Source of the DNA: Hoplostethus atlanticus
Taxonomy: Eukaryota; Chordata; Actinopteri; Trachichthyiformes; Trachichthyidae
Reading direction: 5' to 3'
Length of the DNA: 64,000 nucleotides
NCBI GenBank assembly: GCA_034670405.1
Contig: JAXDDX010000044.1
Coordinates: forward strand, 193,501-257,500
The notes beneath the pieces were generated by a model that was not told where the DNA came from, did no database searches, and saw only the letters and a list, made by a program, of their open reading frames with translations. How positions within the stretch are numbered: position 1 is the stretch's first letter; every line of letters starts with the position of its first letter. This document shows, piece after piece, positions 27,001-39,729 of the stretch. The position numbers were made by a program, and so were the translations under genes.

Positions 27001-28561
27001 CTCCCTATTCCCCTTTTCCATCCTTTCCCACCCCCTTTTTCTCCCCCCTCCAGGTTGTGAGTTGTATGCCTTCTGCGGGGCGCTGTTTGGGATCTGCAGT
27101 ATGATTACTCTGGTGGTTATTGCCGTGGACCGGTACATGGTGATCACCAGGCCGCTGGCCTCCCTGGGTGTGATGTCTCGGAGGAAAGCCCTCTGCATCC
27201 TGGCCGCCGCCTGGGCCTACTCCATGGGCTGGAGCCTGCCTCCCTTCTTTGGCTGGAGTGAGTACAACCGCACTCCTGAGACCTGGTCATTTTGATCAGT
27301 GTGATTACTCTGAGGGATTTAGATTGATTAGCATTGACTTGTGTTTTTCTATCTCTTTTTATGTTTTCCTTCATGTCAGCATGCCAAATACATGCTGCAG
27401 TGTTTTGTTTCAGAGGAGGGATACCGAGAGGCTATACAGTATATATAAAGTATAATATAACAGAATGATGGATCGGAGCTCAATTTGCTGAGTGCTGCAG
27501 TGGCTCGCACAGGAGAGCCCGATCTTCAGCCTGGGCATGTGCCATTTCTAGCAGCGCCGGGCTCTGTTGGCGAGGCGATTCAATACATGCCCCAGCAGAG
27601 ATGTCAGAACCGTGGCGTGTGGGCCCACACAATCTTTAGTCACTTTCTCACAGAGTGATTTAAAAGATGATACCAATTTAGCCAGCTGATAGCAAATTGA
27701 GGTATTGAGGTAAATTATCTACATGATGCGGCCCACTCAGCGGGACAATTTGCACTTTTAGTCCCCATTATAAGGCTACATTATATTAAAGTTGAAGCTT
27801 TTAACGTGTATAACCAATATGTTCCTCTTTGAAGGACACAATTTAACCTATCACACCCTTGAATGGTTCCTTTGATGTGTTCAATTATCGTTATTGTCAA
27901 AGTGTCTGCGTTGTCATGATCTTGTGAATAGTGAATAGCCATGTTTCCGTCATGTATTACATTCTTGTGTATAGCTAATCACGTCTTGAGTTTTGTCCTG
28001 TCCTACGTGCTACTGTGTGTTGCTTCAGCATGCCATGAATAGGCAGGCTGGGCCACACGGACAGTTTGCACAGTTTTAGTGTCACATAAATCCTCGTTCA
28101 GAGGCCTTGTTTCCACAGGATTCAAGTCTTGTTTTGGGAGGAAACAGTGGTACCAAATATACAATAAAATAAAGACAATTTATTAGTAACATTAATGATG
28201 TCCTGCCTCCCTACATCTAACCTGCACTAGTAGTATAAATATTTTCCCCAAAAAATTACCTTGGGGTGTGGAGCCTCCAGTGCTGCAGCAGGGCAGTAAA
28301 AAGCGTGATAAAGGTGACTTATGACTTCCTTCCGTGTCTACAGAAGAGGGGAGAAGGTGTTTTTCTGTTGCCAAGGAAACCCTGACAAAACAGACAACAT
28401 CACTATCCCATTATTGACTGACACTAGTAATATATTAAAGCCTGAGCTAGGCAGATAGTATTCCATCTAAATCCTACCGAAGACCCTTAAACAGGTATAA
28501 AGCAGGCAAACATTTCCTCCCATGAATGATGAAGGCTCCCCTTGGGCCAATCAATAAGAAG

Positions 28562-28603
<42 letters not shown>

Positions 28604-29199
28604 TCAGGTGCCTATGTCCCAGAGGGCCTGCTGACGTCGTGTTCCTGGGACTACATGACGTTCACCCCGTCCGTCCGCTCCTACACCATGCTGCTCTTCA
28701 CCTTCGTCTTCTTCATCCCCCTCTCCATCATCATCTTCTGCTACTGCTGTATCTTCCGAGCCATCCGACGCACGACCCGGTTGATGCACAACGCACACAA
28801 ACACACACACACACACACACAAGCACAGGCATGCTCATACGAAAGTGAATGCCTCTGATACCACTTTCACCTGCACACTACAATATGTGCACACACACAC
28901 ACCCTCACACACACATTTGAGACATACTGTTACATTCAGTATTGTTTCATGCTGTTGCTGTCAAACCTTGTATCACCTCATATTAGTCCTGAAGATCAGA
29001 AAATGTACTCAGCACATAAAGGACACTGTAACCCCCCCACCACCACCCCCACCTCCACACACAAGAAGATATTGTATAACACTTTATCACACCATGGATG
29101 AGGACATAAGTGTCTCCAGTGCTTTGATATTGATGTGTTGTTGATTAATGATGGGTCTAAGATTCTCTATCGATCCTGTTTCCACTGATGTCTCACTCA

Positions 29200-29263
<64 letters not shown>

Positions 29264-29979
29264 CAGCGCAATAACAAAGATCAGCTGTGAGGGGAACAGA
29301 GACTCCGTGAAGAGGTTCCATAAGATGAAGAGTGAATGGAAGATGGCCAAGATAGCGCTCATCGTCATCCTGCTCTACGTCATCTCCTGGGCCCCTTACT
29401 CCTGTGTGGCCCTCACTGCATTCGCCGGGTAGGCATGTGTGTGTGTGTGTGTGTGTTTTTGTCAGAGAAGACGTTTTTTACAATCCGGTGATGACCCAAC
29501 ATCTCTATGAGGGCTTGCTACTACCACTACTATATATTCCCGTTATATATACTATACTACTATATACTCGTTACTCATTTCAAGGTTTCAAGTTTGAAGA
29601 GGTTCAGCCATTGTTCATCGAGTCTCAGATTTAGGCTGCATCCCTACACCAACATTAATCTTGTACAAGAGAACGCACCCACTGCAACCCTTGTATCACA
29701 GATGTGTCTCATTTCCCTCTCTCATTTGTCTTTCTCACCTCAACCATCTCTCCCTCCATTCCTCACCCCTCTGTCTCTCTCAGGTATGCTGACATGCTGA
29801 CTCCCTATATGAACTCTGTTCCTGCTGTGATTGCCAAAGCCTCTGCAATCCACAACCCCATCATCTATGCCATAACACACCCCAAATACAGGTAAGAACT
29901 CATATACTTTAATATGATTCATCTTAGGCATTATAAAATAGATATTAATACCAGATGGAACAGTTAGACCACTTTAATA

Positions 29980-30039
<60 letters not shown>

Positions 30040-33000
30040 CTATGTATCTCTCTCAGGTCAGCTATCAGCAGGTACATTCCCTGTCTCAGGCTGTTGCTGT
30101 GCATTTCTGGTAGAGACCGTCTCAGCAGCAGCAGCTTCCAGTCCACCCGCCAATCAACCCTCACCAGCCAATCATCAGAGGCCTGCCGCCCCATCAAGCC
30201 CCGCCTCTCCTCCCTGTCCGACAGCGAATCAGTGAGTGTACCTCTTGTCTAATATGGTATGTCTCTGTCTTACATAGCCCTGGGAATCTTTCATCGTATG
30301 GGTTTTTTACCTCTCCCAAAAAATAACGAAAAAACTATGTCGAATTTCACTTACCCAAACAAATGTCCGTAATCCTTCACTTTCTCTGACTCTGCTTTCA
30401 CCGCAGTGGCATGCGCTACATCTCCTATACACAGATTAACTTTTAGACTTTGTTAAAGACAGGTGAAAAAGTCAGTGGAGCAGGACAGGACCCTTTGGGA
30501 GAAGTAAAAACCCATACGATGAAAGAGAAAGGGTCCTGGATCAGGGCTATGTCTTACATTGTCTGGTTGCAATCAGAATCAGAAGCAGAATCAGAAGCAG
30601 GTTTATTGCCAAATATGTTTTCACATATGAGGAATTTGTCTTGGTGATTGGTGCATAACAATAAAATCATGCAAGTGCTGGATTGATTTTGTGTGTGTGT
30701 CTCAGGTGGGCTTCTCAGACACGGAGGGAGACCTCTTGTCTCAGACTCTTGTCAATCGTCAGTTGACAGGCGTCAGTTGTGATGTCAAACAGGTACGCCA
30801 CGCCAGCCAGAGGTCAAAGGCGAGGGGTCGTGACTCAGGGGTTTTTGAAAGAGCCGCTGCCTACACCTACATCGACCCGTCCACATGCCGCCTCTCACAG
30901 ATCTCCGTGAGTATGGAGGGTTGTTTTATGTCAACATGTTATACAGTATTTAGGCATAACTGATAATGAATGCAATCAGAATTCAAACTTCGTCACCTTC
31001 AGCGTCAGATAGGTGACGTCAGACAGCGTTTGAGTGTCCGTTAGGATTTGATTCAGTTTTTACGCAGGCTAGTTGTGCATTAGTTTTCAATGTGTTTAGA
31101 TGTTTTTGATGGGAGGCTTCTCTTATGTTTTGTCATTTTGTCAAAGCCAATCCCAATCCACTCCAGTTTAGAGAGGTGAGGTCATCTTGTTTTGGAGTCC
31201 TGTTGAAATCACTACTCGTCATGTTTATGAATGGTATTCCTTGGCACACGATCCTATGCGGTCTTGTTATTTGGAGGCCCTCTTAAAATCTGCGCTTGTC
31301 AAATTTATGAACGTGACTCCTTAGCGTGTAATCTAGTGAGGCCGCGGTGCTTCGAGGCTCTGTAAATATCACTGATTGTCCCATGCTTGATGATCCGGGT
31401 GTTTCAACACGACTTGGCATTTTGCTTTGGAGTTAATTAATGGTGTTTTGATCAATTGATTTTTGTTTGTAATGGATGTTGACCTTTTGATTTACTACTA
31501 CAAGACTGACCATTACGCCACCTCCAGGCACATAGGAACAGTATTTCTTAGCAGATGAGATTATAGTGAGGCATGATTTTTCCCAACATTTCCACATAAT
31601 GTATCACGTCGCTTTGGAGTATTGGTAAAAGCTCTTTTTATGTGAATGAATGGTGGTTCTTGGCAAATGTTTCCCTACTAAGACTTGATGTTCTTAGCAT
31701 TACTGCATCACTGACTGTCACAGCACAGCTGTCATGCTGACTGGCCACCGGAAAGCCAGGTCTTTCTATGTGGGACACTCAATATATAGAGCATTTCCGT
31801 CTCTGTGTAATAATCCGGTGTATTTACTTCACACAGAAACAGAAGCAAGTAAAAAACGTGCACACACACACATACATATGCAGACGGGTGCAGGTGCATG
31901 CACACACACATCCACATATAAACACATATACAGACACACCATAATCTCACAATCTCGCTCGCTCATACACAATCAACGTAGATGCACAGCTACATGCAGG
32001 TCAGGGTCAGGACTACATTATAGAGGGTCTAAAGACTAATCCAGTAATCTTGGACTTTCAGACCTAATCCACAGTTTGCATGACATGACCGCTGTGTTTC
32101 GCTATACTGGACAGACGTGGGTGCCTGATTCTCTAGGAGTCATTGTCTGCCATCTGCTTCCATCTCTGTGTCATCATCATTGTCACCTCCATATTGCTGT
32201 GTACCTACTTCTTTTATCAGCACTGACATTTTTGAGACACACACAGGCCTAGTCTGGCACATAACATCTTGTATTTCTTTTCACTGTACATGTGTTGCTA
32301 TTGGCACATGCTTTTTTTGTGTTCTGTTCAGACTCTGACAGAGCCTGAAGACATCTCCATGTCAGACATCAGCCTCCAGACAACCAGTCGTCTGCCTGCC
32401 GCTGTAAGAGTCCACCATTTATCTCTCTTGCTCTATGCAGTAGAAAACTTATTTTACCATGTCTCTTATAGGCTTAACCATTTTTTTCCTCCTATCTTGC
32501 CCAAGTGTTTTAGTAATTTGTGTTTTGGGGATTACATGTCGACCATTTTACAGTATTTTTTACAGTATATGGTTCTCTTAGTTTGAAAACAGCTAGTTAT
32601 ACTGGCAGAATCTACCATATGAGGACCCAACCTAGTCTTTTAAAATGTAGTGAAATGAGCATGATGTGTTAAAATACAAATACGAGGGAAATATGTTTCC
32701 CCGCCACAAAATGATTACATGGAGGAGACACTATAAACAGGCAGTACCTTGACATTGAAACAGTGCAGTGGAAAATAAGGGTGTGGCGGCCAGGGTGGTG
32801 GATGGGCGCGTACGTTTACGTTTAAGTGAAGTTTAAGTGAAGTTTTGAGTTTTAGCAAAACTCAAGTGAAGTTTTGAGTTTTAGCAACGTTTTTTTCCTT
32901 TAACTGTGCCCAAAACCTTACCATAAAACCTGTTGTTTTAGTTGCCTAAACGTAACCCTAACCTTCACCAAAGTTGTTTTACTTGCCTAAATTTAACTGT

Positions 33001-33929
33001 TAACTAACCTTTTCCTGTAAAAAACAGGTGATGGCATGTCCAATTCGTGCTATAGTCACATAATCCAATCTGTGGTATCATTTTGTAATCCAATTTGTAG
33101 TATTGTCACATAATCCAATTTGGGTGGAGGAACATAATGTTGAGCTAATTTGTGTCCGCAACATAATCTGTGTTTCAGAGCTTGTCAGTGCTCACAAGCT
33201 CACAAAATTGTCAGTGAATGTGTTGCAGCCCCCGTAGCTGGGGAAAACCATTATCTTAAGGAGTTGCTGCTGGGAAGCTTAGTCGTGTGTGGAAGACAAA
33301 AACATGGAAACAGTGAAATCTGAATTCTGACTACTGCGCAACAATTTTAAGAGGGTAATTTTAAGAGGGTCATTGTAAAGTAATGTGAAATGTGACATGT
33401 GGCATATCCCTTTGACAATTCCTTTTTTTTCTGCTTACTCCATCAATCCAATCAGCCGTCTTTTCCATCATGTCTAGTGCCATTAATTTCCTGCTGCTCT
33501 GCCATCATCATTAATCTAGTCTTGAGAGGCCAGGCTAAGACTCTGCAGGAGGGAACCTACAGCCATCCGCTGCTCGTAGATTCTCAGTTGTAGATCATCG
33601 TTTAAATAAGTCATTTTGCTAACCACTCAGCCATTTCTGTTTTCACAAAGTTTCGATATCTGAACATCAGTGTGATTCATCTTGTCTCTCTCTCTCTCCT
33701 TACACAGTTGGATAACGTGATAGAGGATTCGGGATTGACAACTGTGTGCAAGGAGACGTCCTCCATCATTGTCACCTCCATATCCAGCCCCTCCCATTTA
33801 ATTAGTTCACCAAGTTTCCATGGAAACCAAGCCGGCACTCTCAAAATTGCCAAGGAGCCCCTAGGAATAACCAGACTGGAGACACCGTTGCCATGCATAG
33901 CTGGACATAAACACAACGACAGTGTGTAA
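18128..33929 (+). CDS. opn4: Melanopsin (opsin-4, mammalian-type), 11 coding exons, 581 aa
   Basis: Exons: 18128-18286, 23719-23855, 24098-24231, 27054-27257, 28608-28779, 29267-29428, 29784-29891, 30057-30231, 30706-30906, 32332-32403, 33708-33929. All junctions are GT-AG and phase-consistent. The protein is a seven-helix retinal photopigment that couples to Gq in photoreceptive membranes. It shows an N-glycosylation site (N35-I-S), Cys145 and Cys223 for the extracellular disulphide, Tyr148 in place of the usual vertebrate counterion, Glu217 as alternative counterion, DRY at 169-171, the retinal-binding Lys341 (VIAKASAIHNP), NPIIY at 347-351 and the HPKYR motif of Gq opsins at 355-359. A long Ser/Thr-rich tail offers phosphorylation sites. 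An in-frame upstream ATG at 18014 would add 38 residues encoded partly by a GA repeat. I preferred 18128. It is opn4m type; which teleost copy is not resolved. Confidence 0.95.
21217..22119. mobile_element. Inverted-repeat (foldback/Mutator-like) element with 9-bp target duplication
   Basis: The element starts GCTTTTCACAC and ends GTGTGAAAAGC, exact reverse complements. It is flanked on both sides by the direct repeat CTATAGTAT (21208-21216 and 22120-22128), a 9-bp target duplication. Imperfect terminal inverted repeats continue inward with CCCTGGGTTAAC-like palindromes. No transposase is encoded. A 9-bp duplication suggests the Mutator superfamily, but the family is not confirmed. It lies in opn4 intron 1. 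Confidence 0.8.
21441..21926. repeat. Minisatellite, about 30 copies of a 14-17 bp unit
   Basis: The unit is (G)GGTTAGAATGTAACAG with variation confined mostly to the linker (AGG, AGGG, AGGAG, GG). I counted 30 occurrences of the GTTAGAAT core. It fills the middle of the inverted-repeat element at 21217-22119. Confidence 0.93.
22140..23718. other. opn4 intron 1, 3' part
   Basis: The intron runs 18287-23718. This part has a (GT)n tract near 22603-22643 and AT-rich unique sequence. No additional exon was recognised. Confidence 0.5.
24057..24091 (+). promoter_or_regulatory. (TG)17 tract abutting the opn4 exon 3 splice acceptor
   Basis: The tract ends six bases before the exon (TTTGCAG then exon at 24098) and replaces most of the polypyrimidine tract. 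UG repeats in RNA are bound by TDP-43 and CELF proteins, which can repress or redirect splicing. A role here is inference. Confidence 0.6.
28567..28601 (+). promoter_or_regulatory. (TG)17 tract abutting the opn4 exon 5 splice acceptor
   Basis: The repeat is followed by CCTCAG and the exon at 28608, leaving only four pyrimidines between repeat and AG. It is the second opn4 acceptor with this arrangement. Confidence 0.6.
29203..29262 (+). promoter_or_regulatory. (TG)30 tract abutting the opn4 exon 6 splice acceptor
   Basis: The repeat runs directly into GCAG and exon 6 at 29267, so there is no ordinary polypyrimidine tract. The preceding donor (28780) is also weak, reading CG/GTTGAT. The intron between them lies in the region encoding the third cytoplasmic loop. 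Confidence 0.6.
29981..30035. repeat. (TC)n microsatellite upstream of opn4 exon 8
   Basis: A long (TC)n run sits about 20 bases before the exon 8 acceptor at 30056 and serves as an extended polypyrimidine tract. Confidence 0.8.
30571..30660. repeat. Fragment of a common fish interspersed repeat
   Basis: The segment with AATCAGAAGCAGGTTTATTG and GGAATTTGTCTTGGTGATTG resembles a repeat tail I recognise as frequent in teleost genomes. It lies in opn4 intron 8. Family not assigned. Confidence 0.5.
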
Positions 33930-33931
33930 CC

Positions 33932-33977
33932 ATAGTATGCTAGTGCATAAGCTCTGTCTTCTGCACTAGCATACTAT
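33932..33977 (+). promoter_or_regulatory. Perfect 16-bp stem-loop at the start of the opn4 3' UTR
   Basis: Bases 33932-33947 are the exact reverse complement of 33962-33977 with a 14-nt loop, beginning two bases after the stop codon (33927-33929). A 12-bp palindrome AGAGCATGCTCT follows near 34004. It could be an mRNA structural element or a remnant of an inverted-repeat insertion. Confidence 0.65.
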
Positions 33978-34294
33978 TTGGCGTTCATGGCATCACAAAA
34001 CTAGAGCATGCTCTTTGTGTATTTTTGTACAGCGTGTGCAAGTGTGTGCGCGTGAATGCCTGGTGTTTTTGCATACATGCGTGCATATTTGTATGCATAT
34101 TTATGTCTTATATTTTCTGACATGACAGTGAGATGGTTTGGTTCGGAGGCAGAGGAACACAAACACACAATGTGAAAAGTCCATCTAGGAGAAGTTGTAC
34201 TCTATTTCATATGTGTTCTTTCTTGCTACTATATTTGAGGATGTGTGAATATGAATACACTATTAATATGAGATGTTTTACTTACCTATTGATT

Positions 34295-34353
<59 letters not shown>

Positions 34354-34659
34354 GAGGACGGGGCAGGAGCGGACACAGTCAGTCTCTTTACCCTCTGGCT
34401 TTTTGTCAATGACTTTTCCATTCCTGATCACATGGGCTCGCTGGGTTGACAGATCACACTGTAAATGGGTCATAACACTATAGCACTTCTGTTACCTCGT
34501 ACCCAAATGAATGCATGTGCGTGTGTGTGTGTGTGTGTGTGCATTGTGTTTGAAGGGTCACACGCTCATTTGATTAGTCCAAAGGGCATCATTGAGTGGT
34601 TTGTTTTGCAGGCTGTATAAGGCCCACTGGCACCAAACAGACAGCACCACACTGATAAG

Positions 34660-34718
<59 letters not shown>

Positions 34719-35059
34719 GTACTGTGTATTCCTAATGATTCCATACATTTCTGTAATATGTCTTATAAGATATACGGGTGGCAGATTGATAGCCTAGTTT
34801 ACTGTGTGTAAGGATTTCAATCCCAAAACAAACTTCAGAGGAGAGTTATTGATTCACCCCACAACTGGCGTTTCACCCTTCTACTCCTACAACACATCCC
34901 CAAAGCTCCTTTTTTCTATCCTGTACATTGCAGTTCCCTTTGAGATTCTTAAGATCGCTGCACCATCAACTATGATTGTATTAATCATTATGATGTTGAA
35001 AAAGATCTGACATGTATTGTAATTTTTTTATGTTGGTAAAATGATGAAGATTAAATATT
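33978..35059. other. opn4 3' UTR/intergenic with CA/GT microsatellites
   Basis: Contains (CA)n near 34297-34347 and (GT)n near 34520-34540 and 34660-34714. I saw no convincing polyadenylation signal, so the opn4 mRNA end is not placed. Confidence 0.4.
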
Positions 35060-35765
35060 ACATTACATTACAGGCATTTATCAGACGCTTTTATCCAAAG
35101 CGACTTACAATAAGTGCATTCAACATAGGCAAGAGAACTACTAGTCACCAGAAATCGTAAGTGCATTTCCTTCCTAAACAAGCATCTAAGAGCAGAACCA
35201 GTGCTAAGGTAAAAGTGCAATAAGTTAGCTATCTACTTTGTATTTAAACAAATAAGACAAATAATTCAAGCAAATAAACAAGTGCTAAGAGGAGAAGTCA
35301 TGGGAGTGGATAACAGAACCAAGAGATGTTGTGTAGAGGGAAAAAAGAAGAGGACCCAGAACCGAACCTTGCGGAACCCCAGTAGTGAGCCTGCATGGTT
35401 CTGACACAGACCCTCTCCATGTCACCTGGTAGGAGCGACCCGTCGGGTAGGATGCAAACAGGAAGACACCCATCCCCTCAAGGGTGGAGAGGAGGATCTG
35501 GTGGTTCACCGTGTCAAACGCTGCAGACAGGTCCAGGAGTATCAGGGCAGAGGAGAGAGAGTTCGCTCTAGCGGCATGCAGCGACTCTGTCACTGCAAGG
35601 AGGGCGGTCTCAGTCGAGTGACCCACCTTGAACCCGGACTGGTGAGGGTCCAAGAGGTTGTTCTGGTGGAGGTACAAGGACAGTTGATTAAAGACAGCAC
35701 TTTCAAGAGTTTTGGATAGGAAGGGTAGAAGGGAAACCAAATTAAAGTGTAAAGGTAACAAAGGT
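35060..35765 (-). mobile_element. Second L2/Rex1-like LINE fragment (reverse transcriptase)
   Basis: The minus strand from about 35761 to 35285 encodes [35 protein letters not shown] and [16 protein letters not shown], the palm blocks of a LINE reverse transcriptase, ending before the YADD box. Adjacent sequence near 35075-35120 with CAGACGCTTTTATCCAAAGC is a repeat signature frequent in teleosts. The copy is truncated at both ends and belongs to a different lineage from the one at 1-850. Confidence 0.85.
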
Positions 35766-36614
35766 GGATTCCCATTGTTTCCCGTTTGTCACGCCATATA
35801 CATCGATGAAGGTACAAAATTGCATATGATGAACATGTTTAAAAATGTTAAGGATGGAATCTCAAAAAAATATATATATTTAAATTGAAATTATGTTGTA
35901 ATGAAGTAATAGTTTCATGTTGATTTTGTTATTGTTGAATAAATTGTTTTATTTGTGTTGTTTTTATTTATTTTTCTGAATAAAAATGTTGATAAATTCT
36001 GTGTGGCCTTGATGATGCTTGGACAAGAATTAATAACACTGTGCTCTAATGTATTATACGTGATATGTGGAAAAATCAGAAATAAACCACATCTGGTTTG
36101 GAGTTTTGCAACTCCTAAACCATAATGCATCCATCAATGTTGTAATCTAGATGATTATAGCTCAGATTGACCGATGGATTAGTGCATTCCCAATAAATCA
36201 TCAGCTTATTTTCCTTGCATTGTCCTCTGGCTGAGATCCGTCCGGAGCAGCAGGTGACAGCTGGGATATCTTGATGTCAGAATGGTATTTGTACAGATCA
36301 TTTCCCATCCATCTGCGTCAGACACAAAAATGTTATTTGACCCGAATAGGCTTCCCTATAGAACTATGGCCCCCTCTAGAGGTAGATTTTGGTAATGATG
36401 TTGAGTATAAGTGGGCATGATGGGTAGATGAGTGCATAGGAGCGAGAGCGAGAGAGCGAGCGAGAGAGAGCGAGAGAGAGATTGAGACTCATCCAAAGAG
36501 TCATTCCCCTCTATGAACATCTCTCTCTCGCTCCCCCTCCCTCCAGATAGAGATATTAGTGCTGACATATTTTCCAGTGCTCTCTTAGGGCTGTTCTCCG
36601 TTTGGTAGCACCCT

Positions 36615-36654
<40 letters not shown>

Positions 36655-37015
36655 GGTAGGAAGGAAGAGAGAGCGTATTCCAGGTGTGTGTGTAATCATG
36701 CTCCTGCTGTACTACGTCACACCTAGTGTGTGCTCACGTGGGTGTATGTGTGCATGCATGTGTGCGTGTGTGTGTGTGTGTGTGCACATGTGTGCGTGTC
36801 TGTGTGAGCTGAGAACTGTCTGTCATCCTGTGTGACTCCTACCAACAACTGATTCACAAAAATGTCAGGATATGCTCAAATAAAATGCTCTCTGAAAATA
36901 TGAAGGATACTTAGAAACAATCCAGATATGAGATGAGAGTTTAAAAGAGACAACAGAGCCCATGTTCAAAGCACATGTTGAAAATGTCAATTTTTAATTG
37001 GCAGATGCACTTGTC

Positions 37016-37054
<39 letters not shown>

Positions 37055-37282
37055 GTATATATATGAAAAAAAAACACATACACTTATTCAGTTGGTGGGG
37101 TGTTTCTAGGGAATCAGCTCTCAGTAATTTGTTGTTTCCTTCATGAGCTCTATGAAAGACTGTGAAGGAGAGAGAGAGAGCGAGAGAGAGAGTGAGAACA
37201 ACAGAACTGAGAATGACGTACACTCAGAAAGATTGATCAAGGATAATAGGGTGCTAGTAGCATGAACCAGTAGCAGTGAGAG

Positions 37283-37338
<56 letters not shown>

Positions 37339-37687
37339 TGTTGCAGTAAGAGGGGTCTATATTGGCGATGTGAATCGGCAGTGAGGCATTCTGGGGCTTC
37401 GTGTTACTGGCCTTATAAGGGCCAGGGCCCCTGAGTCTCCGCTCACCTCGACTATTCTTAGGCCGTCTGTCCCTCACCCTCAGCACCCTGCAGGCAAGAA
37501 ACACTTCTACTCTTTATTAGCAGCTTATTATCACTTTTTCAGAATCCATACTTTCTCAGATTTGAGTTTTCCTTTTCAGGGTAACAGCTTTGGGAAGTTT
37601 TCAGAGTCCTGGTGTTGAGATTGTTGGGAGCTTCTGTTGAGGAGAGACAATTTTCTGTTTGTCTGCAATCGCTCAGCTTCACTCTCC

Positions 37688-37727
<40 letters not shown>

Positions 37728-38047
37728 TGTCCGTCCATCTGTGTGTGTGTGTATTACAGAGGTTCCACAGCTCCTGAACCCCCCCCCCCCCCCCCCCTCC
37801 ACCACCACCACCACCACCCCCCAGCACCACCACCCCCCTGGTGTTTGTCCTGAGAGCTGGGAGCAGACAGGGAGAGAAAGTATAGAAGCCAGCACTGAGG
37901 GAGGAGAAACTACCACCGAATCAACGCCTCGGGAAACAAGGATAGCAGGGGACGACAGAGAACAAGGGAGCGCAGAGCAGGAGGAGAACGACTCAGACAG
38001 GGAGTAGCAGGAGGAGTGTTGACGCTTACCGGGTTCAGTAGTCGAAG
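35766..38047. other. Intergenic region upstream of ldb3, purine- and GT-rich
   Basis: Contains (GT)n at about 36618-36652, (CA)n at about 37019-37050, (GA)n at about 37284-37335, (GT)n at about 37690-37720 and a C-run at about 37779-37797 followed by CCA repeats. The ldb3 promoter and 5' UTR must lie in the last part, but I cannot define a TATA box or transcription start. Confidence 0.4.
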
Positions 38048-39160
38048 ATGGGTACGTACACAGTGACTCTGAATGGCCCCGCGCCATGGGGCTTCAGACT
38101 ACAGGGAGGCAAGGACTTCAACATGCCCCTCACCATCTCCAGGGTAAGGGGAGAGCCACACACACTCTCACGCACTAACATGCATTGTTGAAAAGCAACT
38201 TGCAAATAAAGACGATGTAACATGCATTATAACAAAATAACCCACATGCACCTGACAAACTGAAATATCACTATGACAAAATAACTCCCATAGACTGACA
38301 GATGACAAAACAATGCACTGACAATTCATGTCAGAATAATCCACCAATAAAGACAGACTGATATGACAGAATAACACACAGATTATGTCAAACCGACAGA
38401 CAGTAATGTCAGTAATGTACACGCAGCACTAGTCACGACTCGCTTCACGCTCTAGTCTCAGAAACAAACTCCAACTTTGTAACCTGTTGCTGCTGGAATC
38501 TGAGGTTGTTTGACCATGAGCATGTACATGCTACAGTGTGTTTGTGCATGTATGCTTGTGTCTACGTGCGTGCATATGTGTACGTGTGTGTGTGTGTGTG
38601 TGTGTGTGCAGGTGTGGTTATGTGTGTGAGCGAGGGCTGAGCAGCAGTTATGTAATGTCGCAGTACGTGATGACGATAGGAGGCTCAGGCGTCATCTCTG
38701 GAGAGATTTCTGGAATAGAGCAGCAGTGGAAAGACGTATAGAAATATTTGTCTCAAGTAAAACTGTATAAAAATACACTCAAGTACTTAGTTAACGTTTT
38801 TGTGCATGTTCTAGGAACTATATGGCACCGGACTAGCGCCCCTGTCCCTTGATAGCCTATGTATATAAAACACAAGAAGCCGCCCCCCACTCCAGTTCCC
38901 CTACTTTGGCGTGGGCCTTGTAAATTGTTTGACGGGTCAATGTCGACTCACAACTAGAGGATAGTTCCTTTTTAACTCAGCAAAGATAAACTCAGTTAAG
39001 GGAGGTGAAGTTAAGACTAGTTGCCTAAAAAAGTACTCAAGTATGAGCCAAGGTACAGAAAGTACTTCTCAGATACAGTTAGTAGAGTAACTAGTTTTAA
39101 CTAGTTACTTTCCACCTGGAATAGAGAGCCACTAAACTGCATGACACCGAGACACTCTCC

Positions 39161-39214
<54 letters not shown>

Positions 39215-39684
39215 CTCTCTCTCTCCCTGGCAGGTCTGCTGATGTATTTACAGCTTTTCCTTTAAATAGCATGGGAGGAGAGGTGGATGGAGAGGGGTGA
39301 GATTGGGACAGGGAAGAGGCAAAGAGGAAAGCTAATGACAGCTTGTGTTACCTTTAGTAAGCTTTATTCCTCTCAGTTGTAGTCAGTTTCAGTTTCAGTT
39401 TTTGGACCTGCTGGTGGGCGTCTATTTAAAGCGATACACTGTGTCATCATGGCTGAATGGATGGATGGATAGATGGATAGATTTAGAGATGGATTGATGG
39501 ATTGATGGATTGATGGATTGATGGATTGATGGATTGATGGATAGATGGATGGATGGATGGGTGGATAGATTTAGAGATGGATTGATGGATTGATGGATTG
39601 ATGGATGGATGGATGGGAGAATGTATAGATTGATCTCTCGGTGTCTCTCTCGCTCTATCTCTTTCTTTCTCATTTGGAGCAACG

Positions 39685-39729
<45 letters not shown>

